63,449 nt of DNA, from the NCBI GenBank assembly GCA_002724245.1, contig PBOG01000104.1:1-63449 (forward strand). Reading direction: 5' to 3'. The notes beneath the pieces are model-generated. The model saw nothing but the letters and a program-made list of their open reading frames with translations, ran no database searches and was not told the DNA's origin. Of this stretch, positions 28,523-38,300 are shown one piece after another. This DNA is from Planctomycetaceae bacterium. Lineage in GTDB: Bacteria; Planctomycetota; Planctomycetia; Pirellulales; Pirellulaceae. The position numbers and the translations under genes are program-made. Each line of letters begins with the position of its first letter. Position 1 is the first letter of the stretch.

Positions 28523-31500
28523 ATGACAGACCAGGTCAAGCGTACATCAACACCCAGCGAAACGGAGAACCTCGGCACCATCCTGTCAGGGTTACAGGTC
28601 GACGAAGCCAGCGACGTGCCGCCACGAATTCAAAGAGCCCTCCTGCTGGCTCGCCATCTTCAGGAGCGAGCGCGCCTCCTGCAAACTCCCCAGGAACGCC
28701 GCCAACAGATCGAGCTGGACCGCTTGATCCGTAATCCCGGTGATCGTGCCACACTCGTCAAGTTAACCGACCAGGCTTTTCGGACACGCCTGCCGGAACG
28801 GACGGTAGATCAGCTGATCTACATTCTGGATGCCCAGGGCGTCCCGCGTTTCTTCAGTCCGCTGGAAAGAACCCTGCTCAAGGGATTTCAATCTTTCGGC
28901 AGTTATCTGCCTGGCGTGGCAGCCCCCTTGATCAAAGAAAAAATGCACCAGGAGACCGCCAACGTTGTATTGCCAGCGGAACACGACATGCTGACCAGTC
29001 ATCTCGAGCGACGGCGCCAGCAGGCCATTCGCATGAACGTCAATTATCTGGGCGAGTCGTTATTAGGTGAAAAAGAAGCGGAACGTCGGTTAAACCTCTA
29101 CCTGCAAGCGTTACAGCTCCCTGAGATCGAATGCATTTCGGTAAAAATCTCCACGCTCTATTCGCAAATCTCTACGCTGGCCTGGGAACACACCGTCTCA
29201 GAACTGTGCGATCGAATGGAACTACTCTACCGCGCTGCCGCACGCGGCACATTCACACGCGAAGATGGTTCCGTCGTACCAAAATTCGTCTACCTGGATA
29301 TGGAAGAGTACCGTGACATGTCGCTCACGGCAGAGGTTTTCATGCGCACCCTGGAACGAGGCGACCTGACTTCTTGTGCCGCTGGTATGGTGCTACAAGC
29401 CTACCTCCCCGATTCCTTTGCTATGCAACAACGCCTTACCGAATGGGCCAGCCGACGCGTCGCACAAGGAGGACAGCCAGTCACCCTGCGTGTTGTCAAA
29501 GGTGCCAATCTGGAGATGGAACGCGTCGAAGCGTCACAGCGCGACTGGCCTCAAGCACCATTCACTCAGAAAATACAAACGGACGCGAATTTCAAGCGGA
29601 TGATTGAATTTGGACTTGCCGAGAAACACCACCTGGCAGTCCGTCTGGGCATCGCCTCACACAACCTTTTTGATGTCGCCTACGCCCTGGTGCTGGCAGA
29701 AGAAAACGAAGCGCTGTCCCACATTCAGTTTGAAATGCTCGAAGGCATGGCCAATCCCCAGCGGCGTGCATTGTTCGAACTCACCAATGATCTCTTGCTC
29801 TACGCTCCCGCCTGCAATCAAGCTGACTTCATCAACGCCATCGGCTACCTCGTGCGCCGACTTGACGAGAACACCGGTGTTGAGAACTTTCTGCGTTACG
29901 CCTTCTCGGTGGTTCCCGGGAGTCCCGATTGGGAAACACTGGCGACTGCATTCGTCACTGCTTTCCAGCAGATACCGCACCTGACCGTCACTCCACGGCG
30001 AACCCAAAATCGAACACAACCACCGCGACAGCCGGCTGCCACCGAGGTGCCGACCAGACCAACCAGCACCTTCAGTGAAGTGCTGAACCGTTTCACCAAT
30101 GAACCCGACACAGATTTCTCACTGCCTGCCAACGTCCGCTGGGCTAGCGAAATTGTCGACACCTGGCAAAGCAAGCAATCCTCCTGGTCCCCTCTCGTAG
30201 TCGACGGAGAAACCATTCTTGCGGAACGCGAGCTTCAGGCACGTTGTGATCCTTCACGTCCCGGCACGGTGATCAATAATTGTGCGCAAGCTACACGAGA
30301 CGACCTCGACCGTGCGATTTCCTGCGCGGTAGCAGATGAGGACAGCTGGCGAGCCCGAACTTACTCCGAGAGACGCCAGATTTTGCGGTTAGTCGCGCAG
30401 GCTATCCGTGGCGCACGCGCTGAGTTAATCGGCGCCTCGCTCGCCGAAGCTGGGAAAACTATCGCAGAATCGGATCCCGAAGTAAGCGAAGCAATCGACT
30501 TCGTCGAGTTCTATCCACTCACCGCGGAGTGTTTTGCCAACCTGCCTGGCGTCCAGGCCCGCGGCCAAGGTGTCGTGGTCGTAATTCCACCCTGGAATTT
30601 TCCGATCGCCATCCCCTGTGGCGGTATTGCTGCTGCCCTGGCAGCCGGCAATACGGTGATCCTTAAACCCGCGCCAGAAACCGCACTGACAGCCTACCTA
30701 TTGTGTGATTGCTTCTGGCAATCAGGTGTGTCACGAAAAGCACTCCAATTTGTCCCTTGCGCCAATCCCGATGCGCAATATCTGGCGACGCATTCCCAGA
30801 TAGACTCGGTGATTTTCACGGGCAGTACGGCTACCGCGCGTCAGTTACTGACCGCCGCTCCAAAGATCGCATTGTCCGCAGAAACCGGTGGGAAAAACGC
30901 CACCATCGTCACCGCATTGGCAGATCGTGATCAGGCAATCAAACACGTCGTGCAGTCAGCCTTCGGTCACGCAGGTCAGAAATGTTCGGCGACGTCGCTG
31001 CTACTATTGGAGGAAGAGGTCTTTGATGACCCCGCGTTTCGCAAAGCACTTTGTGACGCAACAGCCAGCCTGCGAGTCGGGTCCGCCTGGCAACGGGACA
31101 GCCGTATTGGTCCCTTAGTGCGTTTACCGGGTGAAACCCTGCAGCGCGGCCTGAAGGAACTGGAACCAGACGAATCCTGGGCTTTGCTACCCCGTCACGA
31201 TCAGGCCAATCCGCAGTTGATTTCACCCGGCATCAAATGGAATGTCCGCCCAGGAAGTATTACCCATACCACCGAGTTCTTCGGTCCCGTGTTGGGAGTC
31301 ATGAAATTCAAGAAACTCGAAGAAGCCATCGCACTAGTGAATGCAACAGGTTACGGACTGACCGCAGGGCTGGAGACACTGGACCGTCGCGAAATCGACC
31401 ACTGGAGCGAGCACATTCGGGCTGGCAATCTCTACGTCAACCGCAGCACCACCGGAGCCATTGTGTTGCGTCAACCGTTCGGCGGCATGGGAAAAAGTGC

Positions 31501-32233
31501 TATTGGCCCAGGCATCAAAGCGGGCGGCCCGAATTACACGGCACAATTCATGACATTCCAGGAAGACACACCTCAACCCGGCGCCACTCCAGTGCAAAAC
31601 CCTGCATTACAGCAGCTACTCGTTGACCTTCTCGCCCCGAAAAAGGGGCCTGATTGGATCGACCCAAGCCAGGTCACACGCCTGGCCGCCGCGATTCAAA
31701 GTTATGACGAGGCTGCCTCTACTGAGTTCCTGCACTCACACGACCATACGCAACGTCTTGGTGAAGACAACGTCCGTCGTTACTTGCCCATCCGCGAGCT
31801 GCGCATCCGAGTCACAAAGAGCGATACGTTTTTCGATCTCGTCGCCCGGGTCGCGGCAGCCACCGCGATCGGCAGTCGCATCACCGTTAGCCTGCCCGTC
31901 GATACGGCGCGGGATGACGTCCGCTGGCTTGACGAGCGAACCGATTCCTGGGGAGGCGCCATCGAATTCGTGGAAGAATCGGACGAAACGCTGGCTACTC
32001 TGATCCGACAACAGCAAACCGAACGGGTGCGTTATGCAGGACCGGACCGAGTCCCAAGCACGATGCGACAGGCAGCTGCGGTAAGCGGCTTCTATCTCGC
32101 CAGCGCACCGGTGTACCACACCGGCAGAATCGAACTACTGAACTATCTACAGGAGCAGACTCTCTGCCATCAGTACCACCGCTACGGAAACCTCGGGAGC
32201 CGCGTTTCGGAAACGCGTCACCAGCCGCTGTGA
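28523..32233 (+). CDS. putA: Bifunctional proline dehydrogenase / glutamate semialdehyde dehydrogenase
   Basis: 1236 residues. Oxidises L-proline to P5C at an FAD-dependent PRODH barrel (~120-470) and P5C/glutamate semialdehyde to glutamate at an NAD-dependent ALDH domain (~560-1015), with channelling between them. PRODH segments include YLDMEEYRDMSLT and RVVKGANLEME; the ALDH active site has Glu787 (SAETGGKN) and Cys821 (GQKCSATS), 34 residues apart as usual. The last ~200 residues, ending IELLNYLQEQTLCHQYHRYGN, match the C-terminal ALDH-like flap domain of type B PutA. There is no N-terminal ribbon-helix-helix domain, so it is not self-regulating as in E. coli. Start at ATG 28523, GGGAA upstream. 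Confidence 0.95.
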   Translation: MTDQVKRTSTPSETENLGTILSGLQVDEASDVPPRIQRALLLARHLQERARLLQTPQERRQQIELDRLIRNPGDRATLVKLTDQAFRTRLPERTVDQLIYILDAQGVPRFFSPLERTLLKGFQSFGSYLPGVAAPLIKEKMHQETANVVLPAEHDMLTSHLERRRQQAIRMNVNYLGESLLGEKEAERRLNLYLQALQLPEIECISVKISTLYSQISTLAWEHTVSELCDRMELLYRAAARGTFTREDGSVVPKFVYLDMEEYRDMSLTAEVFMRTLERGDLTSCAAGMVLQAYLPDSFAMQQRLTEWASRRVAQGGQPVTLRVVKGANLEMERVEASQRDWPQAPFTQKIQTDANFKRMIEFGLAEKHHLAVRLGIASHNLFDVAYALVLAEENEALSHIQFEMLEGMANPQRRALFELTNDLLLYAPACNQADFINAIGYLVRRLDENTGVENFLRYAFSVVPGSPDWETLATAFVTAFQQIPHLTVTPRRTQNRTQPPRQPAATEVPTRPTSTFSEVLNRFTNEPDTDFSLPANVRWASEIVDTWQSKQSSWSPLVVDGETILAERELQARCDPSRPGTVINNCAQATRDDLDRAISCAVADEDSWRARTYSERRQILRLVAQAIRGARAELIGASLAEAGKTIAESDPEVSEAIDFVEFYPLTAECFANLPGVQARGQGVVVVIPPWNFPIAIPCGGIAAALAAGNTVILKPAPETALTAYLLCDCFWQSGVSRKALQFVPCANPDAQYLATHSQIDSVIFTGSTATARQLLTAAPKIALSAETGGKNATIVTALADRDQAIKHVVQSAFGHAGQKCSATSLLLLEEEVFDDPAFRKALCDATASLRVGSAWQRDSRIGPLVRLPGETLQRGLKELEPDESWALLPRHDQANPQLISPGIKWNVRPGSITHTTEFFGPVLGVMKFKKLEEAIALVNATGYGLTAGLETLDRREIDHWSEHIRAGNLYVNRSTTGAIVLRQPFGGMGKSAIGPGIKAGGPNYTAQFMTFQEDTPQPGATPVQNPALQQLLVDLLAPKKGPDWIDPSQVTRLAAAIQSYDEAASTEFLHSHDHTQRLGEDNVRRYLPIRELRIRVTKSDTFFDLVARVAAATAIGSRITVSLPVDTARDDVRWLDERTDSWGGAIEFVEESDETLATLIRQQQTERVRYAGPDRVPSTMRQAAAVSGFYLASAPVYHTGRIELLNYLQEQTLCHQYHRYGNLGSRVSETRHQPL

Positions 32234-32319
32234 CACACGATTGCGATAACCTCTGCGCCGTGCACAATCACACACACTCACCCCGATTCAGGTGACGCCG
32301 TCTGCCAAAGGAACCCATA

Positions 32320-32835
32320 ATGATTTGTCGAATGCCCACTGTCTGTCTGTTGACCCTGCCATTCCTGCTCGCCGGTTGCGCCGATTCAGGAAGCCCACCG
32401 GCAAACCCACCATCCGCTCATACATCCGCCACAACCCAACCCGAAACTGCAGACACTGCAGCGTCAGACACGCCGACTCCCGAAACCACGCCCGCAGCAG
32501 AGTCGCCTGCGGATAAGCCGTCATCCCCCGACCACTTCAGTACTCCTGCAAAAGCGGTACAGACGATGGTCGCCGCCGCGCAAGCTGGCGATGCGGACTT
32601 GCTCGGCAGCTGTTTCGCCAAGGACGCGCCCGGTGAATTCCAGGCATTCCGAGCTGGCACGGCAACCGCAAAACAGATCGATGAGTTCAAAGAATTTGCG
32701 CAGGAAGCAAAGGTCGGAGAAGAAAAGCTGGACGCCTCTGGGGAAAAGGCGGTCGTGCAAGTCCAATTCAAACGTCGAGCAGAGGAACTCAACGTGGTCA
32801 AAACCAAAGAAGGCTGGAAAGTCCTTGACTTCTAG
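32320..32835 (+). CDS. Small secreted lipoprotein, NTF2/DUF4878-like
   Basis: 171 residues. The lipobox LLAGC (ends at Cys ~20) follows a short hydrophobic leader, so the protein is lipid-anchored outside the cytoplasm. Residues ~20-70 are a Pro/Thr/Ser/Glu-rich low-complexity linker; residues ~75-171 are a compact domain (STPAKAVQTMVAAAQAGDAD... KEGWKVLDF) of the NTF2-like/DUF4878 type that usually binds small ligands or has no known role. AAAGGA precedes the ATG. It lies between putA (86 bp) and an acyl-CoA synthetase gene (73 bp) on the same strand. Confidence 0.8.
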   Translation: MICRMPTVCLLTLPFLLAGCADSGSPPANPPSAHTSATTQPETADTAASDTPTPETTPAAESPADKPSSPDHFSTPAKAVQTMVAAAQAGDADLLGSCFAKDAPGEFQAFRAGTATAKQIDEFKEFAQEAKVGEEKLDASGEKAVVQVQFKRRAEELNVVKTKEGWKVLDF

Positions 32836-32908
32836 TACGTTTTAGCGTCTGTTTTGCGCACCGGCCGAATTCCACGATCTAGCGCAACTATCACTGAGGA
32901 GCCATGTT

Positions 32909-34480
32909 GTGGAAGTCCCTTTGACGCCGCTGGAATTCATACGGCGTTCCCGGCGTCTCTACCCGGACCGCGAGGCAGTCGTCGACGGCGACCTGCGTTT
33001 GACTTACTCGGAGTTTCTGGAACGCTGCGATCGCTGGTCGACGGCATTGCAACGCTGGGGCATTCAACCGGGCGATCGCGTGGCGTACATCGCACCCAAC
33101 ACACATGCCCAGTTGGAATCTTTTTACGCGATTCCGCAAATCGGGGCAGTGATCGTTCCCATCAACTACCGGCTCACCGCGGATGATTTCTCCTACATCA
33201 TCAATCACAGTGGCGCGCGAGTGCTGTGCGTACACGAAGATTATCTCAACGCAATCGACCAAGTCCGCGGCGAGTTAAACGGAGTGGAATATTTCGTTGC
33301 ACTGGAAGGATCTGCCGAGGGATGGGTCGACTATGAGCAGACATTGAATGCCACGCCGCCGGACTTCCAGCAACCCGAACTCAAGGAAGGCGACCTGCTG
33401 GCAATTAACTACACCAGTGGAACCACGGCACGTCCCAAAGGAGTGATGATTACCCACCGCAACGCCACCATGAACGTACTGGGAACGTTGATCCACCATC
33501 CGCTGAGTTGCTCAGACCGCTATCTCTGGACGCTCCCCATGTTCCACGCCAATGGCTGGACCTTTGTCTGGATCGTCACCGCCGTCGGTGCCACTCACGT
33601 CTGCCTGCGTAAAGTTGATCCAGATGCCACTTTTGGAATGATTGCCCGCGAGTCGATTACGATGCTCTGCGCGGCACCCACCGTGCTTGTTTCACTGGCA
33701 AATGCCTCACCCGCAATACGACAGACAGCTCGACAAGGCGTACGTCTCTTTACCGCTGGCGCCCCTCCGGCTGCCGCCACAATCCAGCGTGTGGAAGAAG
33801 AGTTCGGTTGGGAACTTACCCAAGTTTATGGCCTGACTGAGACCGCCCCTTTCATCACAATCTGCGAACCGCGCCCCGAACATACGGCACTCACCGCTGC
33901 AGATCGGGCAGTCATCAAAGCGCGGCAAGGAGTCGAATTGATCACCAGTGGCGAACTCCAAGTCGTCGATGAAGCACATCGCGAAGTACCCCACGATGGC
34001 CAGACACTTGGCGAAATCGTAGTGCGGGGGAACGTGGTCATGGAAGGGTACTACCGTGATCCGGAAGCCACCGCAGAAGCGTTGCGCGGAGGCTGGTTCC
34101 ACAGTGGCGATGCCGCGGTCGTGCATCCAGACGGATACGTGGAGATCCGTGATCGTTTCAAAGACGTGATCATCAGCGGCGGCGAAAATATTTCCTCGGT
34201 GGAGGTCGAAGGCGTGCTGATGCGGCATCCTGCGGTCCAAGAAGTAGCCGTGGTTGGCGTCCCGGACCCTCATTGGGGTGAAACACCGCATGCATTTATC
34301 GTCTTGCGGCGGGATAGCGCTGCGAGCGCAGACGAACTCATTGAGTTTGTCCGCGGTGAACTTGCTCACTTCAAGGCGCCTCGATCCGTCTCGTTGATCG
34401 ACAGCCTGCCTAAAACCGCCACAGGCAAAGTGCAGAAATTCCAGTTGCGGGACGGTCGTTCCAGGATCTCGCCAGGTTAG
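32909..34480 (+). CDS. Acyl-CoA synthetase (AMP-forming), fatty-acid CoA ligase-like
   Basis: 523 residues of the ANL superfamily; activates a carboxylic acid to acyl-AMP and then acyl-CoA. Motifs in order: INYTSGTTARPKGVMITH (P-loop A3), YGLTETAPF (A5), GWFHSGDAAV (A7), DRFKDVIISGGENIS (A8) and PKTATGKVQKF with the adenylation Lys (A10). Length fits the medium/long-chain FACL group rather than acetyl-CoA synthetase. The start is GTG at 32909, seven bases after GAGGAG; a nearby ATG (32904) is out of frame. No export signal. Chain-length preference cannot be read by eye. Confidence 0.93.
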   Translation: MEVPLTPLEFIRRSRRLYPDREAVVDGDLRLTYSEFLERCDRWSTALQRWGIQPGDRVAYIAPNTHAQLESFYAIPQIGAVIVPINYRLTADDFSYIINHSGARVLCVHEDYLNAIDQVRGELNGVEYFVALEGSAEGWVDYEQTLNATPPDFQQPELKEGDLLAINYTSGTTARPKGVMITHRNATMNVLGTLIHHPLSCSDRYLWTLPMFHANGWTFVWIVTAVGATHVCLRKVDPDATFGMIARESITMLCAAPTVLVSLANASPAIRQTARQGVRLFTAGAPPAAATIQRVEEEFGWELTQVYGLTETAPFITICEPRPEHTALTAADRAVIKARQGVELITSGELQVVDEAHREVPHDGQTLGEIVVRGNVVMEGYYRDPEATAEALRGGWFHSGDAAVVHPDGYVEIRDRFKDVIISGGENISSVEVEGVLMRHPAVQEVAVVGVPDPHWGETPHAFIVLRRDSAASADELIEFVRGELAHFKAPRSVSLIDSLPKTATGKVQKFQLRDGRSRISPG

Positions 34481-34697
34481 TTCTGCCACCCCTGCGACCA
34501 TGCCGGTCAAGTCATGCTCCCAGGTCACACCCCATGGCAGGTAACGTTTCTTGGTGTTTAGCGCAATTTCCTCTAAGCTGTGAGACCAGCTGACTTCCCT
34601 CCGACAGGCAAAAACCTCGGCCGCTTGCCCCACGCCCTATTCAGCTTTCGATCCGACCCTGCGTTTCATGAAAGCGATTTGAACAAGGATATCTGTC

Positions 34698-35249
34698 ATG
34701 GCTCTTCTGCTGCAATCGTCAGCCGTCACTGGCACACTGGTCATCCTGGTAATTGTCGCCATCGTGGCCGCGATCGGCGGTGTCTTCTACATGAAATACC
34801 GCAAGGGAAGTATTGAGCTACGCCTGTCACGCCACAACTATTCGCCCGGGGACATGCTGGATGGCACACTCGTGGTCACTCCGCGGCAGGACCTGTTCGT
34901 CGACGAGGTCTACGTAGAGCTCATCTGCACCGCGCACTGGGATGAATACTACTACGACGACAACGATCAACGACAGCGCCGTAGTCGCAGTGCTGAGGAG
35001 TATCGTCACACACATGAGATCGCGCGCGGTGTCTCCCTGACATCTGGCAACGAACAAACATTCCCGTTTGATTTTGAGGTGCCCTACGAGGCCCGCGGGC
35101 TGACAGGCGGTTCGTCGCATTCCGGCGGTTTTCTAAGTAGCGTAATGGACAGCGGGCGCGATCGCTACCGCTACGAATGGAGTCTGGCAGCACGTCTCGA
35201 CATGAAAGGCCTTGATCTGACCACCAGCGAAAATGTCGGGATCCGCTAA
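34698..35249 (+). CDS. Membrane-anchored arrestin-like (Spo0M-like) protein
   Basis: 183 residues. One N-terminal transmembrane helix (~11-31, TLVILVIVAIVAAIGGVFYM) is followed by a beta-rich domain: GSIELRLSRHNYSPGDMLDGTLVV, then FVDEVYVELICTA, an Asp/Tyr/Arg-rich loop, FPFDFEVPYEA, and YRYEWSLAARLDMKGLDL. This pattern of ligand-free beta-sandwich strands resembles arrestin/Spo0M-like folds (inference). It resembles the C-terminal domain of the tandem genes at 61262 and 62466. AAGGAT precedes the ATG. Role unknown; such proteins usually act as adaptors. Confidence 0.75.
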   Translation: MALLLQSSAVTGTLVILVIVAIVAAIGGVFYMKYRKGSIELRLSRHNYSPGDMLDGTLVVTPRQDLFVDEVYVELICTAHWDEYYYDDNDQRQRRSRSAEEYRHTHEIARGVSLTSGNEQTFPFDFEVPYEARGLTGGSSHSGGFLSSVMDSGRDRYRYEWSLAARLDMKGLDLTTSENVGIR

Positions 35250-35360
35250 GCGCCCATCACATCGCGACGACGACTTACATTCTGCTTGCAAAAAAATCGC
35301 CGCCGGGGATACGATGAACATCTAGATCATCGATCAGCGCGATCCCACAAGGCTCCCGGA

Positions 35361-38300
35361 ATGCAATCCAAATCGCGAAAACACGCCAGCTGGCGGTTGC
35401 TTCACTCTTTATCCAAACGTCGCGCCCAGGACACCCGAACGCGCCGCCTGCTCTCACTGGAAACGCTGGAAGAACGCCGCTTACTGATCGGAGAGTTTGG
35501 CGACGCGCCCGCGCCGTATCCGACACTCCAAGAGGAAGACGGTGCCCAACACCTCGCCAATGGACCACGCCTGGGAGAGTTACGTGACACCGAAGAGGAC
35601 GGCCAGCCCAGTGCTGCCGCTGACGGAGACGATACCGCCAACGAAAATGACGAGGATGGCGTCACTCTGTCGGTCGTAACCAGCGGTCAAACCAACGCAT
35701 CGCTTTCGGTGAATGTCCAGGAAGCACCCACCGGCGCACAACTCGATGCCTGGATCGATTTCGACGCCGACGGTAGCTGGGGTGGCCCAGGCGAACAAAT
35801 CGCCAATGCGTTGGCCGTTGCCAACGGTGACAACACCCTTCGGTTTGCCGTCCCCAGCTGGGCAACCGCTGGAAATCATATGGCCCGATTTCGACTGGCC
35901 GAGTCGGGAGACCTCGGCTTCTTCGGACTCGCGGGGAGTGGAGAAGTCGAAGACCACCTGGTTGATATCACTACGGCAGTTCCCGCGGTCGAGGTGTTTG
36001 GAGCACTACAGGCAATCAATAGCGAGGCCGACGGCGCCAGCGATGTCACAGCGGCGGATCTTGACGGGGACGGTGACGTCGATGTCATATCTGCCTCACA
36101 AGCAGACGGCACCATCGCCTGGTACGAGAATGACGGCAGCCAGGGATTTACAACACACGTCATCAGTAGCACCGAGACCGGAGCGAGTAGCATCGCAACG
36201 GGTGATGTCGATGGAGATGGCGATCTCGACATCGTCACTGCCGCAGCGACGACGAATACGGTCAGCTGGTATGAAAATCAAGACAATGAACAATTCATCG
36301 CACGCGTCATCACCAGCGAGGCGCTCGGCGCCAACCACGTGTTGATCGTGGATCTCGACGGGGACGGTGACCGCGACATCTTGTCCACTTCCGCGTCAGA
36401 CGACAGTATCCGCTGGCATGAAAACGACAGCAACCAGCAGTTTACGACCCACTCCGTCAACAATGAGGCAGCAGGCGCACGTGGATTAGCGGCAGCCGAT
36501 CTCAACGGCGACGGTTACCTCGATCTTTTGACTGCATCCAGCGCAGACAACTCAATTAACTGGTACGCCAACGACGGCAGTCAGACGTTCACGGCCTACA
36601 CAATCAGTGAAACGGCCCTCGGTGCCAGTAGCGTCTTCACCACAGACCTGGATCGCGATGGTGACACCGATGTCGTTGCTACGTCCGCTGACGACAACAC
36701 TGTCTGGTGGTTTGAGTACGACGCAACTGCAGAAGATGAAGAAACGGCCTTTGTATCGCACTCGATCACAACTGAAGCCCTGGGGGCCAGCGAAGTCATT
36801 ACCGCCGATCTCGACGGGGATGGTCACACCGACCTGATCTCGGCGTCCGCCAACGATCACACCATCGCCTGGTATCAGAACGATGGCGCACAGGCTTTTG
36901 CACGCCACGTCATTACCGAGAATGCGAGTGGCGCCGGCGCGGTGTCCGTCTCCGACGTCGATGGGGATGGCGATCTCGATGTCCTCTCCGCCTCGCATGA
37001 CGACGACACCATCGCCTGGTACGCCCACAATGCCATTCCCACACTCGATGAAATCAATGACGTCACCATCGATGAAGACGCCGCGGATCCCACCGTCGAC
37101 TTGAATGGAATCACTGCCGGCGGCCAAGAAGATGATCCGCTCCAGATCACCGTACAGAGTGACAATACCGATCTGATCCATGACCCTCAAGTTGATTACG
37201 ACTCCCCTGACACCACAGGCACACTCCATTTCCCGCCAGTGGCCAATGCCTTCGGCACTGCCACAATTACGGTCACTTTGACCGATGGCGGACCAGACCA
37301 TGATCTGACAACCACAGCAGACAACGAAACCATCAGCCGTTCCTTCGTCGTCACCGTCAATCCGATCAATGACGCGCCAACACTCGATGCCCTCCAAGAT
37401 CGCTCCATCCAGGAAAATGCCGCGACCCAGGTCGTTGACCTGACTGGAATCAACGCCGGCGGCGGTGAAATCCAGCCGCTGCGGATCGACGCCAGCAGTG
37501 ACAATACCGCACTGATCGACGAACCCACCGTTTCTTATACCTCGGACGAAGAAACCGGCACGCTGAGCTTTGCCCCTCTATCCGATCAAAGCGGAACTGC
37601 GCAAATCACTGTCACGGTGACCGATGGCGGACTGGACGAAAATATCGACACCAGCAGCGACAATGGGAGCTTCAGCCAAACGTTCACGATCACAGTCAAT
37701 GCCACACCAACCATCGCACCACTCGATCCGCTAACCCTCGATGAAGACGCGGGCTTGCAAACGGTCGATCTGCTAGGGATCACCGCGGGGGCGGAAGAAA
37801 ACCAGCCGCTGCGGATCAACGCCAGCAGCGACAATACCGCACTGATCGAAGCACCCACCGTGACCTATGCCTCAGCCGAAGAAACCGGCACGCTGAGCTT
37901 TGCCTCTCTATCCGATCAAAGCGGAACTGCGCAAATCACTGTCACGGTGACCGACGGCGGTCCAGACGAAGATCTCGACACCAGCGAGGACAATGGGAGC
38001 GTCAGCGAAACATTTGCCGTCACCGTCAACGCGGTCAACGACCCGCCAGCATTCAACCAACTGGACGACCTGGCAATCGACGAAGACGCTGACGAACAAA
38101 CCATCGACCTGTCAGGCATTGTTGCCGGCGGTGGCGAAAACCAACCATTGCGTGTCACTGCCAGCAGTGATAATACCGATCTGATCGAAAACCCCACCGT
38201 GACCTATACCTCAGCCGAAGAAACCGGCAGCCTGACCTTTATCCCACTGGCAAATGAAAGCGGCACCGCACAAATCACCGTCACACTGACCGATGGTGGT

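Noticed and set aside
33707-34633. 308-codon open frame on the minus strand
   Set aside because: Lies antisense to the acyl-CoA synthetase gene, which has all ANL motifs; the minus frame has no recognisable domain and arises from high-GC codon bias.
36552-37397. 281-codon open frame on the minus strand
   Set aside because: Mirror of the FG-GAP repeats of the giant protein; its own periodicity merely reflects the Asp/Gly repeats on the other strand.
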